From: Cytidiella melzeri
Lineage: Eukaryota; Basidiomycota; Agaricomycetes; Polyporales; Irpicaceae
Reading direction: 5' to 3'
Assembly (NCBI GenBank): GCA_022592445.1
Contig: JABYQR010000124.1
Coordinates: 1 to 64,000 of the forward strand
Length of the DNA: 64,000 nucleotides
Shown: positions 10,928-21,952 of the stretch, in pieces
How the letters are laid out: each line of letters begins with the position of its first letter
Position numbering within the stretch: position 1 is the stretch's first letter
Made by a program: the position numbers and the translations under genes
The notes under the pieces: model-generated
Database searches by the model: none
Told to the model about the DNA's origin: nothing
Seen by the model: the letters and a program-made list of their open reading frames with translations, nothing else

Positions 10928-12240
10928 CCAGTGCCCAGGGTTTTGTTCATTGGACAAGTACAGCTGCAGGGCTCTGCGGCTGTTGTTGAGCTGCCTCAGC
11001 AGACTGGGCCTGACGCGTGTGAGGCGCGTGCAATCAGGTCCCACAGCACCCTGACGTACGGTCCCTAGACCAGTGGTGAAGCCGTGCCGCTCAGACTTGG
11101 TCTGGCGGCCTAGTGGCCAGTAGGCTGGGTAGCCCAGAAATCCGTAAGGGTAGAGCTTCAGCTCGTGCTTCGTCCAGTTCACCCCTGTGATCGGATTGAT
11201 CATGTTCTTGTTCAGGGGCACGTCTGGCAGGCGGTCTCCACAGTCCACGGGGATACCGTATATGATACGGTATCCTCAGTTCACCACGTCGGGGCCGATG
11301 ATTATCGGTACGCCCTGTGGGTCCCTCAGTGGGATGAGCCTGTTGTACACACTTGTGTTGCTGATGTGGACATGGGCGTTGGAGTCCCTGGCTCCCGGGG
11401 CACGGTACCAGTCAATAGTTGGAGGCCACTGCTGTGAGGCCGGCTCCAATTGTTGCGCGAGTGCAGCCCCTTGCGGAGCAGGTGTGATACGCTCTGCAAG
11501 CAATACTGGTGGAGGCGTTGCCTCCCAGGGTTCAGCCTCATCGACTGTCATGCGCTCCTCTAGGGGTGCACGCGGTGGAGTTGCCTCCGGGTGTGATGTC
11601 CTGGATGGACCCGCCTGTCTCTCCTCCTCCTCAATCTGGCGGTCGTACTCCTCCGCCTCCTTCCTTGCCTTCACACGAGCCTTTTTTGCCCCACACTTTG
11701 TGGTTGGCTTGTTGTTGTATTTGCTCCAGTCCTCCTCCCACTCATCTCACCCTTCACCGTAGTGGTCGCAAGCGATCTCGTAGTGGTGGATCTGCTTCTT
11801 GAGATCCTCCGTCGGAACCGTTGCGAAACAGTTTGACACCGCTTCCCTAGACCGTGCGCGTCCACGCTGTGCAAACTCCCTCCAGAGATCCTTGCTTTTG
11901 AACTCCTGGTACTTGAGCTTGGATTCGGAACGGCCCAGGGCGTTCTCAGTCCCGCTGAGGCGTTCCTCACATCGTCGCAGCTCCTCTAGATAGTAATTGC
12001 GGCCGTGCCGCAGGCGGTCTACGTTGTTGCGTAGCCGATTGTTCTCTTGACGGAGACGATCAAGCTCGCGCAAGTTGGCTCAAGGTGCTGTGACAGTGTC
12101 CCGTTGATTTTGCCGTGTAGGCAGAGATTGCAGCCGCTGTTCCGCCACAAGGGCATTGTTGAACGAGGCAGACTGGGCGTGGCTGGCCCTGTGCGTCATC
12201 CAGTCAGAGCACACGGGGCAGCCAATAGGGTGCACAACTC

Positions 12241-15200
12241 CTACACCTGGGATATGGGCCCATGGTGCGTCGTCGTTGCCAGATGGCGGTGAGGAGCTCC
12301 TCCTGTGCTTTCGTGAGGAGCGGGAGGATTCTCCCCTGAACTGCTGGGAGTCCCGTGAGCCGCTTGCGCGGCGATCCTTGTGTGAGCGACAAAAGGGTGT
12401 TGCACGGTCCGTGCGATTTTGGGGGCGGCGAGGCGAGCAGTCTTGCAACCGTCCTCGTCCTTGCCCGTCCCAAGAGCCTTGGCTCCTGTTTGTTGACATT
12501 TTGTGTGGAGTGAGTTGGAGAGTTTGAGAAATTGAGGTGGTGGTAAGGCGTGAGCCTGAGTGAGTTTGTTGGGAGATGGTGGTTGTTGGAAAGAGAGGTT
12601 TCCGCTTGCAGCGTGCAGTAAACAGTAATCAAGGGCGTCTGCGCGTATCCCAGTGTGGGATTTGCATCCGGAGCGCTCAAATTTTCCGCCAAGTGAATAA
12701 AATTGACAGAACCTCGGAGATCCGAGGTGTTTCGGGCGGTGTCCTGCTGATCTTATCTGGGATAATTCTTGCACTGAATTCACCCCTTGGGTGTCGAGGT
12801 AATTGTCCAGTGCTGAGCACTCGTCTACGTTGGCAAGTGGCTCCCAAGTCTTGTCTTTTAGATTCCATTTGACGTGGAACTTCAAGGACCTGCCGGTCCA
12901 CTTGTGGTTGTTGATCTCTTTGACTAGCCACTCCCCCTCTTCGGTGTTCCCCATGTCGTAGAATACCCGTGTTTCCCGGTGAGGGAATAATACATCGTCG
13001 TTTCTCCCGTGGCGTCTGAGTCGACTCATGTGAAACGTGGGATGGATCTGTTGCCGGACTAGATCCTCCGGCAGTTTCAGAGTGTAATTAGAGGTGGCTG
13101 GGTGGGCCACTTTGATCTCGTAGGGGCCAATAAATTTTGGTAACAACTTTTTAGCCCGGCCTTTCGGCAGGTTTAGATTCTCGGTAGAGAGATAAATGTA
13201 TTCCCCTTCTTTCAGGGGTTTGGGTTTCCCCTCGGAGAGACTTTTGTCTCGTCGCCTGTTATTGGCATGATAGGTCTGGTGAACCCAACTGTTGATTATT
13301 GCGTTGTGGGCAACAATGAGGTTAACAAGTGCTTTTTGGGCAAACGACTGAACACCGGGCAGCTTACTGTCCGGTATAGACCTGCTCATGCGGGGTATAT
13401 GTCCCCCAGTAAGTTTGAACTGCGTGAATCCGGTTGAACTACTGGCGGCTGCATTCAGGGCGAACTCAGTCATGGGAAGTTGATCTACCCAGTCGCTCTG
13501 GTCAGGTTTAATCAGGGCGCGAAGCACCTGGGTAATGGAGTGGTTAGCCCGCTCAGTAGCCCCATCTGTCTGAGGATGAAAGGCTGTTAACATTAATAGT
13601 CGAGTACCTAACAGTTTCTGTACCTCCTTCCAGAAGGCTGAGGTAAACTTCGAATTCCTGTCGCTAACAATGGACTCAGCGACACCATGCAGTCGGACTA
13701 TTTCCTTCACATAGAGCCATGCAAGTTCGCTAGCCTTAATCTTTGTAGTGACTGGAATTAAGTGTACGTTAGACGTGGGTCTGCAAAGTACTACCCAAAG
13801 GTAGTCTAGCCCTTGACACTTAGGGAACGGCCCCAAGAAGTCCATCGCTATGGACTGCCAAGGGTACGCCGGTATGGGCAGCGAATGAAGTAGCCCTGCC
13901 GGTAGCGTGTTACTTGTCTTTGTTGTTTGGCAGAGTCCGCAGCTGAGGCAGAATTTAATCACGTCCTTCCCCAGCGTAGGCCACCAGTACAATTGCCTGA
14001 TGTATTCTGCCATCTTTCGATGGCCTTAGTGCCCCAGTGTAAGGTGGGCATTGTCGATGACAATGTCGACGAGCGTTCTCCGCTCAACTTTGATCCTGGG
14101 GATACAAAGTACTTCGTTGCCCGAAGCGGTTCTTTGTAAAGAGAAATCCATTGCACTCTGTGAACGCACAGCATTCCGTTGGTGCTTGTTCAACCTTTGA
14201 GAGTGTTGGGTCAGACTTGTATCCTGAACGGATGATGTCCTCGAAGTTATCGAGTAGACTCATCCTTTCGGATGGTGCAATGTCCTCGCTGGGCTCTAAA
14301 GCAGCTGGGTCTTTGCGATGCTCCGCAAGTTTGTCGGCTTCGGCGTTGCTTCTTCGAGCTCCTCGCAAGAACAATACTTAGTCGAAGGTTTCCCCACTCG
14401 TGCAGATCGGAGTTCTGCTCTCCTTTCCTTGGGTAGTTTGTGACCCTCTGGGTCAAAGCGGATGTCGGCATTGACATATTCGTTGAATGGGTATGTTTCC
14501 CCAGGGTTGTCATTCGCATAATAGCGAGATAGGCAGTCGGCCACCTTATTTAGTTCACCTTTCACGTAGATTATCTTGTAATCGAAACGCTCGAGGTATT
14601 CCATCCAGCAAATCTGCCGTGGAGAAAGGTTAGGCTGCATCTTGAAGAACTCTAACGCCTTGTGGTCCGTGACTATGCTGATGGGGTGACCCATGAGTTT
14701 GTCCTCCCATTTTAGCAGGGCTTTGAGTATGGCTATAGTCTCCATCTCGAATACGCAGTAAGCATGTTGTGCCACGGTGAATTTCTTTGATATGAATCCG
14801 GCTGGCCTGCACGAATGCCATTTGGGGCCTTGCCTGTATACGGCTTCAACACCATAGATGGATGTGTCGCATATGACCCATATGGGCTCCTTGAGCCTGG
14901 GGTCTATCGGCCTGAGTATAGGCACCCTGCACGCGAGCTCCTTGATGGAATGAAAGCACTTCTCGTGCAGGGCCTTCCAATGGAAGACGTGGCCGTTCCG
15001 CGAAATTTCGGCAAGGGGTCCAGTATATGAAGAGACATCAGGCATGAATTGTGCTAGGTATTGCACTAGTCCAAGGAACCTCTGGATGTCACCGTAGTCC
15101 CTGGATGTGCGCCACTCGCGCACCTTGGCCATTTTATCAGCACTTGCGTGCAGGCCTCGATTGTCTATGATATGACCCAGACAGTCCATCCTTTTGGAGT

Positions 15201-15560
15201 AAAGATTGCATTTGGACACCTTGAGGTATAGTTCGGCGGACCTACGGCGTTCAAATATGAGTTTGAGGTGTCCCTCATGCTCGACAATACTGTCTGAGAA
15301 GACAAATATGTTGTCAAGATATACATGGACAAAGTGTCCTATGTAGTCTCGGAAGATGTGCATCATAAGGCACTGGAAGGTGGATGGTGCGTTGCAATCT
15401 CCTTGTTGCATGACAAGGGTGAGCATCGTGCCATACACTGTAGCGAATGCGGTCTTGTGGATGTCCTCTGGGACTATACGTACTTGTTCATACATGTCGG
15501 AAAGGTCGCTTAGCCCTTGCTACGTCCATGCGGATTTGTTCCTGGTCAGGGAACGGGGAC
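12241..15560 (-). pseudogene. Gypsy-C pol (RT-RNase H-integrase-chromodomain), broken
   Basis: Reading on the minus strand: RT from about 15560 (PDQEQIRMDVARA), frameshift near 15510, YEQVRIVPEDIHKTAFATVYG, then the active site as YLDN instead of YLDD (15310-15315), RNase H (ICDTSIYGVEAVY, TDHKALEFF), frameshift near 14100, integrase zinc finger and core (FCLSCGLCQTTK, MDFLGPFPK, ESIVSDRNSKF), a GPYEIKVAHP segment, and a chromodomain (FHVKWNLKDKTWEPLANV, about 12900-12800). After it the frame runs open to 12241, overlapping the accessory ORF. The N-terminal RT and protease are missing. Confidence 0.9.
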
Positions 15561-16147
15561 ATGTTGTCCACAGTATTGTTGTTTCGTTGACAGCAATTGA
15601 ATATGGTTACAATTCCTGAAGAATGAAGGAGAATTGTTCCAGTGTGCTCCAGCACATTGATGCCTTTTCAGATGTGACCTTTTTGTCCCCCAAAGTGTGG
15701 GAATTTGATGGCAGAATACAGACAGTAACAGTGTCAATAACAAAACAATGAATACAGCTGATGGCATCACATTGGCCTTGTTATCAGCCCTTTATAACTT
15801 TGTATCAGATCACTTTTGCAATCAAAATGCAGTTTTAGATTTTTACAGACTGCATATGGGTACAAATTTGTACATATAATACACCATTGGATAGCCCTAT
15901 CTTGTGGCAACATCCTGGTACAAACATCCTGTCAATTGAAGTGGGATTGAGCACATTATGGCCAGTCTACTGAAAATGGTCTTCCAGACTCAGATTCAAA
16001 CTCCACTCCTGCTGGCAAATGATGTCAGATTCTGATCAGGTACATGTGCAGCAATCTACAGACATTGCTTGCTCTTTGAACAAGGAATACAATTAGAAGA
16101 CATGCCACACATAGTAGTGCCTCTGAGCAAGAATTACCAGTACTTTG
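15551..16147. other. Unassigned non-coding region, left part
   Basis: AT-rich sequence with no credible gene, between the broken Gypsy-C RT and Copia-1. It continues right of Copia-1 at 24639, as the matching CTTTG duplication shows. It ends Gypsy-C pol abruptly near 15560, so it is either a separate insertion or a deletion junction. The left limit is uncertain by tens of bases. Confidence 0.5.
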
Positions 16148-16670
16148 TGTTTGAAAGTTACGAGTGTAGGGGATGACTAGGAGAGTCAACTAACTCTGGG
16201 AGTAAGTGTCTTATTATTTCTCTGCTCTCTAGGAGCTGTATATATACATATCTGTAACTAGATTACTAATGCTACAGTAATGTCATATGAGTAAGGATTG
16301 GTAAGGATTGGTAATCCTATGAGTAATGATTGGTAATGCACAGTCCTGCTTGCTAATACTACTGAATAGAGAATGTAAGCGATGACTGAGCATCCTACAT
16401 AACTGAATGGTGCTGACTGAGCCTTTAGTAAGCTCAATACATTTGGTATATGAAATATGAGTCATGCAGAAGCCTCATGGTACTTCTGCTATTCAGTCAT
16501 GGAAACTACTGGAACACGATGCCATATGGTGTAAGTATCGCATCGTGTGTGACCATAAGGATGGTGGAATCACATGCTATGTACTATCTGTGCTTATCTA
16601 TCTACATATCTAATCTACATTGTCCATAGATCTGATGTCCGATAATCAGCGATACAATCTCGCTTTGACA
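16148..16670 (-). repeat. Copia-1 3' LTR (family E)
   Basis: 523 bp. On the minus strand it begins TGTCAAAGCGAGATTG and ends CTTTCAAACA. It appears identical to 24116-24638. On the minus strand the purine tract AAGTGGGAG directly precedes it (16671-16679). TATATATAC lies near 16240. Confidence 0.95.
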
Positions 16671-16727
16671 CTCCCACTTGATGCCAACATCATTTTGCTT
16701 TGAGCTACTTTGAATGACAGCATCTCG

Positions 16728-19028
16728 TTAGGGTGCAGTGAAGTTCACTAGTCCAAGACTCCCACTGAATTTAGACTGTTTCTGAAATGCCAATGACTTG
16801 GTCATAATATCAGCAACTTGGTCTTCAGTTGGGATGGCATAGAGTTCTGCCTTTTTGTCTTCATTTATGAACTCGCGAACATAGTGATAACGAATGTCAA
16901 TGTGCTTTGAACGAGCTTCAATCTTTGGATTCTTTGTGAAGAAGATGGCACCATGGTTGTCGCAATAGATCGTAGTGGGACCTCTTGGTGACATATCCAA
17001 TTCCATAAGCATAGTACGTATCCAAGCACATTGCCTCGCTGTGTCGCATAATGCCATGTACTCTGCTTCCATTGAAGAGAGTGCTACGGTCTTCTGTTTC
17101 CTCGAGACCCATGACACTGCACCTTTGGCCAGAAGGAATGCATAGCCAGTAGTGGAGTGTCTCTCGTCTTTGTTCTCAGCCCAGTCTGCGTCTGAGTACC
17201 CAACTAGTCCAGATTGGCTGCGTCCATCATACTTGATAGCGTATGACTGAGTACCAAGTAGATAACGGAGTATGTACTTTGCAGCATTCATATGGATGTG
17301 AGTGGGATTTGACATATACTGAGAAAGACGTATGACAGCATATGAAATGTCGGGACGAGTACCAATCATAACATATATGAGTGTACCAATCAAGGCTTGA
17401 TACGAACTCCTAAGCTCATGTTCCGCTGTATAGTCAGAATCTGCTTTACGAAGTTCTAGTCCAGATGGTAAAGGTGTACGGGCAGGATTAGCATTGATCA
17501 TTTGAAAACGTTTAAGAGCATCTTCAATGTACGACCCTTGAGAAAGGTAGAGTGTACGCTCTTTACGATTTCTATGCACTTGCATGCCTAGGATTAGCTT
17601 TGCTTCTCCTAAGTCACGCATCTCATATTGATTCATGAGATTTGTCTTGAGTGCTTTGATCCCAGCTTTATCGTTGCCAATAGGAAATATGTCATCAACA
17701 TAGAGGATAAGCATCAAAGTCCCCCCTTGTTGGTGATATATGTATACACCAGCATCGGACTCAATACGTTCAAAGCCTAAAGCTACAAGTGTATTGTGTA
17801 TTTTGATATTCCAAGTTCGTGAAGCTTGTTTAAGTCCATAAATGGCTTTCTTAAGCAAACAAACATGGTTCTCTTTTCCCTTCTCTACGAAACCTTCTGG
17901 TTGTTCCATATAGATTTCCTCATCCAGTTCGCCGTACAGGAATGCTGTTTTTACGTCCAGTGCCTCGATTTCCCAATTCTCGAGTGCAGCTATAGCTAGT
18001 AGTGTGCGGATGGACTCAAAACGTGCGACTGGTGAGAAGGTTTCTTGATAATCGATTCCTTCAACTTGCGTGAAGCCTTTTGCTACAAGACGTGCTTTGT
18101 AACGACTGTCAGATTTGACTGCAAAGACCCATTTGCATTTGACTATTTTTCGTGAAGGGTCTGGTCGTTTAACAAGCTTCCAAGTGCCATTCTTCATTTG
18201 AGAGGCAATTTCGTCTTGTGCAGCAGCGTACCATAAATCTCTATTGTCACTTTTCATCGCTTGTTTCCAAGTCTGAGGAAATTCGTTCATTGCGAACGCT
18301 GTGACATATGAAGACAATATATGTTCTAGAGATTCAGATTGACCCTCCGATTGACTCGGTAGATCAGATGGGAGATCAATGTTCGATTCCTCCGGTGTCG
18401 AAGGTAATCTAGAAGATCCAGGTACTGGATTAGACGCTGTACGTCTTACTGGTCCAGGTACTGCTGGCTTCGTTGATTCTCTCCATTTAGCCGTTTGCTC
18501 CTTTTGTCGCTTTTCAACACCCTTATCGCGTGCAACTGCCTGTTCATTACGCTTCACTTTGTCGACTGGATTAAAGCCAAGCGAAGGATTCTTTCCAGCA
18601 GTTGATCTCTTTGGTCGAGACGGTGGTGGCTGCTGTACTGGTTGACGTGCATTTGAACGTGAAGGCTGAGGCAGTGCTTGCTGCGGTCTACTGACTGGTG
18701 TGCCGCGGGTATTACGACTGGGTGCTCTCGGCTGAGGTACAGGCTGCTGAGGAGGATTCTGCGGTTCTTGTTGTCTTGGATGATTATCATCTCTATCATC
18801 AAGCTCATTGTGACCAGCATCATCATCCTCATCAACAAAAGGTAAATCGATATCATGTAGAGGTTGTGAATTATCGTTGGATTGGGGTTGTTTGGAAAGA
18901 GAAGTATCAAGATCGGTACGATATGGGAAAGTATTCTCGTCAAACTTTACGTCGGTCGCTAAGACTATCTGTTGTTTATCCCAGAACCGGTAACCCTTAA
19001 GACCAGGTTCATATCCAACGAATATCAT
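16728..19028 (-). CDS. Copia-1 reverse transcriptase and RNase H (C-terminal pol)
   Basis: Open frame of 766 codons; the true pol start is upstream but frameshifted near 19110. N-terminal part is the Gag-Pol linker (FVGYEPGLKGYRFW), then a proline/serine-rich spacer, RT (WVFAVKSDSRYKARLVAKGF, DVKTAFLYGELDEEIYMEQP, catalytic YVDD in LILYVDDIF), and RNase H (DADWAENKDERHSTTGYAF, SSMEAEYMAL, CDNHGA). It ends at 16728, 57 bp before the 3' LTR. All catalytic motifs I can see are intact. It would copy the RNA to DNA in the particle. Confidence 0.93.
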   Translation of the reverse strand: MIFVGYEPGLKGYRFWDKQQIVLATDVKFDENTFPYRTDLDTSLSKQPQSNDNSQPLHDIDLPFVDEDDDAGHNELDDRDDNHPRQQEPQNPPQQPVPQPRAPSRNTRGTPVSRPQQALPQPSRSNARQPVQQPPPSRPKRSTAGKNPSLGFNPVDKVKRNEQAVARDKGVEKRQKEQTAKWRESTKPAVPGPVRRTASNPVPGSSRLPSTPEESNIDLPSDLPSQSEGQSESLEHILSSYVTAFAMNEFPQTWKQAMKSDNRDLWYAAAQDEIASQMKNGTWKLVKRPDPSRKIVKCKWVFAVKSDSRYKARLVAKGFTQVEGIDYQETFSPVARFESIRTLLAIAALENWEIEALDVKTAFLYGELDEEIYMEQPEGFVEKGKENHVCLLKKAIYGLKQASRTWNIKIHNTLVALGFERIESDAGVYIYHQQGGTLMLILYVDDIFPIGNDKAGIKALKTNLMNQYEMRDLGEAKLILGMQVHRNRKERTLYLSQGSYIEDALKRFQMINANPARTPLPSGLELRKADSDYTAEHELRSSYQALIGTLIYVMIGTRPDISYAVIRLSQYMSNPTHIHMNAAKYILRYLLGTQSYAIKYDGRSQSGLVGYSDADWAENKDERHSTTGYAFLLAKGAVSWVSRKQKTVALSSMEAEYMALCDTARQCAWIRTMLMELDMSPRGPTTIYCDNHGAIFFTKNPKIEARSKHIDIRYHYVREFINEDKKAELYAIPTEDQVADIMTKSLAFQKQSKFSGSLGLVNFTAP

Positions 19029-20279
19029 AGGAGCTGCCTTGGCAGACAGCTTGTTCTGACGACGTTCCTTGTGTATAAAGACATATGCGCGACATCCAAA
19101 TACAGAAGGCGAGAAATATCAGGTTTTTCACCCAAAAATTTCTCAATAGGTGTGTGCCAATTAAGACGCTGACTTGGTAGGCGGTTATAAACGTATACGG
19201 CAGCCTCGCATGACAACTTCCAAAAGCCGTTAGAAAGACCAGCGTGGTGACGCATGGCTTCTGCTTTATAAACAATTGTCTGCTGCCATCGTTCCGCTCT
19301 ACCATTCTGCTGATGTGAATAAGGCGTGGATGTCTGACGTTCTATACCATACTGATGTAGGTATTTAGTGAACTCATCATTCAAGAACTCTGTACCCCTA
19401 TCACTGTGAAACTTCTTCATCTTTCGACCAGTCTGGTTTTCTGCCCATGTTTTCCATCTCTTAAACTCGGATAATGCTTGGTTTTTATGCTTGAGGTAAC
19501 ATTGTTCCCCCATACCAGTAGCATCGTCTAAGAGAGTCATGGCGTACTTATAACCATCAATCAAAAGTGAAGGAAATTCAACTAAGTCCGAGTGAACCAG
19601 TTCTAGTGGCTCCTTGTTTGTGATAAAGAGGGTGGTTTTGGAAGTTGCTTTCCTCAACCAAGTTCACATCCGTGACATGGAGCAGTTGAGGACGGAACAG
19701 AGATACGCTCAGGCAATCCCTTAGTCCCTTTGTGAAGATTCTCAACAATGCGTTTCCACGGATGTCCTAGCCTATTATGCCACAACAGGTAATTATCAGA
19801 AGTCTTTATGGCTGCTACTGTCTCTTGTCGTTTTACTATGCGCGCATTTATGTGGTACATGCCTGCATTGTCACAGTTTCCATACAGAAATCTTTGCCCT
19901 TGTTTTGTTTAGTCCAGCCTTTCGCTGTGATCTGACTTGTATAGCCATTTGCCAAAGCCTTACAAGGTGCAAAGAATTGAGTGACTGCGTCTGGGATATA
20001 AAGAACGTTCTGAAGGGTGGCACGGCTTACTACACCATTTTTGAGCGTTGAGTCAATAATCACAGTCCCCCTTCCCAATATCTGAAGTGACATTTTCCTT
20101 CCTGCAACCGAACAGAATCCGGGTTTCACTGCAGCGGAATATTGTACAAAGTCAGAATATTGGTTAGTGATATGGCTACTCGCGCCACTGTCAATAAGCC
20201 ATTGGACAGTATCACGCTCGTGCGAGGAATAGAGTGAACCAGTGATCATTTCGAAAGACTCAGTCTCGAATACAGGCAT
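19025..20279 (-). pseudogene. Copia-1 protease and integrase, frameshifted
   Basis: Aspartic protease at 20210-20160 (WLIDSGASSHIT). Integrase zinc finger (LLWHNRLGH, CHGC) near 19780-19660. Catalytic core with HSDLVEF, DDATG, FHSDRGTEF and NGRAERWQQ. A TGA at 19656-19654 follows CELG and is also present in Copia-2. Relative to Copia-2 there are single-base losses near 19889, 19637 and 19110. The integrase would insert the cDNA and produce the 5-bp duplications seen here. Confidence 0.9.
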
Positions 20280-20284
20280 AGTTT

Positions 20285-21152
20285 CTACGTTAACACTTTG
20301 AACTCGTGCTTTTCCTTTTCCCTTCTGATCCTTTTTCCCATCCTTGTTGTCCTGTTTCTTCTTGTTCTGCTGTGATTGTTCTGCGCTCCAGACGACTTGT
20401 TCTTCCTGAGTATTGTTATTGGACGGTTTAGTGTCCCAGTGTTCCTCGGTAGAGTGATTGGTCTTGCCACATCTGTCACACCTCTTTGAACCTTTATTGA
20501 ATCGCTTACTTGAGTTATCCTTGAAGCAAAAGTGCCTACTTTGTTAGAAAGACGCCTAGTTTCCTCAGCTTCAATCTTAGGAATGATGTTACTCAAGTCA
20601 AGTTCTTCAGGTCATCAATAGTGCTGATGTATGCGGATAAAGCAAGATCATATGAAGGAGGAAGTTTTCCCAGCAACAGGAAAGCCTTCATTTTGTCGTC
20701 AAGAGTGAGACCAGCAGTAGCGACATCTTTGATCATGGTCTGGTACTTTTCGATCTGAGGACGTATTTCTTGATTTTCATCAAAGACCAGGTTGTTCAAT
20801 TTCTTGAACGCAACCATGCTCTCGAGTACGTTGGACTTTTCGTACTCTTTCTTCATGGTGTCCCAGATGTACTTTGCATCAGTGATCTTGTCGTCGTCAA
20901 GTTTGGACTTGATAATATCAAAGAAATCTTTGACAAGAGGTATCCAGCCGCTCGTATATTCAACGTCTTCCATTTAGCAATCACTGCTGCATCAGCAGGA
21001 GAGCCTGGTTCCGTGCTAGCTCCGGTGACAATGTCCCAACCATCAATGAACATCAGAGTGGCCTGCATAGCCATCCTCCATTCTTGATAGTTATTGCCTT
21101 TAAGAACTGGTTTGTCATCCTTAGCTAGCTTCTGGATTTCGTCGGAACTCAT
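20285..21152 (-). pseudogene. Copia-1 gag, frameshifted
   Basis: Gag starts at ATG 21152 (MSSDEIQKLAKD...WRMAMQATLMF), a UBN2/Copia-type Gag. A shift near 20900 moves to the frame with DDKITDAKYIWDTMKKEYE; a further single-base loss near 20596 is absent from Copia-2. A CCHH knuckle CDRCGKTNHSTEEH (about 20482-20440) lies in yet another frame; this second offset is shared by both copies. The start overlaps the ORF Y stop as ATGA. The protein would form the particle shell and bind RNA. Confidence 0.85.
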
Positions 21153-21760
21153 GGTAAGAAGAAGTATACGATATCAAACTCCTCTCCGTGAAATCTACTA
21201 TAGTATTCGTTGATCAACAGGGGTATTTCTGGTAGAAGCGGTTCAAGAGCGTTGTCCTCGACGTCACTATCTTCGTCTAGAAGATGTTCTACTTCAGAAT
21301 CAGATTCTGATGCAGATTCGATCGTATATGGTATGTCTACCTTTGATCGACGTGGCGGAGATTCGATTAACGTAGACGCTGATGAAACTGCAACTGCTGT
21401 GATCGCGGATATAGATTCTTCTTCTCCGGTGTGAGGTTCCGGAGATGGTGAGGATGGAGTTGAATTGTTGCTAACAATAAGATCCCAATCAAGATGCGGT
21501 TCTTCTCCGATATTCTCTGGATTGATTTCACCGAGCTGTTCGTCGTTAGGAGCAATGTATCGTCCTTTAGAGCATACAGCAACTAGATCGGTGTCTTCAA
21601 AGTAATCAGCTCTGTCTTGTCCAAATAGACGATATGGACAAGGTTGAGTGACACAAGACAAGAGATATCTTTCAGAGAATACAAAAGATGTATCGCACTT
21701 GTTTATGGTATCAAAGAAGTGATCTCGTTGTTTACAACGCGGTGCCAGATTTTTACAAGT
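21149..21760 (-). CDS. Copia-1 accessory ORF Y, unknown function
   Basis: Frame open from 21760 (after a TAA at 21763-21761) to TGA at 21151-21149. No in-frame ATG is obvious at its 5' end, so the start may come from splicing. The protein is acidic, Ser/Glu/Asp-rich (ESASESDSEVEHLLDEDSD) and ends FDIVYFFLP. The stop overlaps the gag start codon by ATGA, which would suit reinitiation. A decayed copy lies at 39998-40578 in Copia-2. No known domain; it may instead be a translated leader or an upstream exon of gag. Confidence 0.5.
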   Translation of the reverse strand, partial: TCKNLAPRCKQRDHFFDTINKCDTSFVFSERYLLSCVTQPCPYRLFGQDRADYFEDTDLVAVCSKGRYIAPNDEQLGEINPENIGEEPHLDWDLIVSNNSTPSSPSPEPHTGEEESISAITAVAVSSASTLIESPPRRSKVDIPYTIESASESDSEVEHLLDEDSDVEDNALEPLLPEIPLLINEYYSRFHGEEFDIVYFFLP

Positions 21761-21952
21761 TTATCTACAGGAAACATAAGACGCGTTACTAACGATTCGA
21801 CAAGACGGCAGAGACGAAGGAAAGGTGGTACAAAAGTACTACAAGTACAACTACAGAAACTTGTTGAAAGTGACCGTGTACAAATGTACAAATACACATC
21901 GCGATATTTTATATGTTACATGTGCGGTATTGCTCAAGTTTCAGTCGCCCGT

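Larger units (their letters stand above)
8630..12499 (-). pseudogene. Gypsy-C accessory ORF downstream of pol (ORF3), broken
   Basis: Extra gene after pol, reading from ATG at 12499 down to about 8630, in several frames. In order: an Arg/Ser-rich N-terminus (12499-12080), a coiled-coil stretch (ELDRLRQENNRLRNNVDRL, 12073-11747), an acidic and proline-rich part (11674-11276), a compact domain (WTKHELKLYPYGF), a segment around NEQNPGHW that continues as LFPRTVGDVRHL once solo LTR A 9479-10927 is removed, a lysine run (near 9230), and a C-terminal domain ending ...MAAWGNR at 8630. Function unknown; no known domain recognised. Position suggests a retrotransposon accessory protein. Its start overlaps the pol frame. 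Confidence 0.6.

Noticed and set aside
11187..11762. 191-codon plus-strand frame
   Set aside because: Antisense shadow of the accessory ORF; no domain.
16283..16465. 60-codon minus frame repeated at 24251, 35192 and 45769
   Set aside because: Recurs only because it lies in the family E LTR; no sign that it is translated.
18372..18384. GTTCGATTCC resembling a tRNA B box
   Set aside because: Lies in the Copia-1 pol coding region with no A box or cloverleaf around it.
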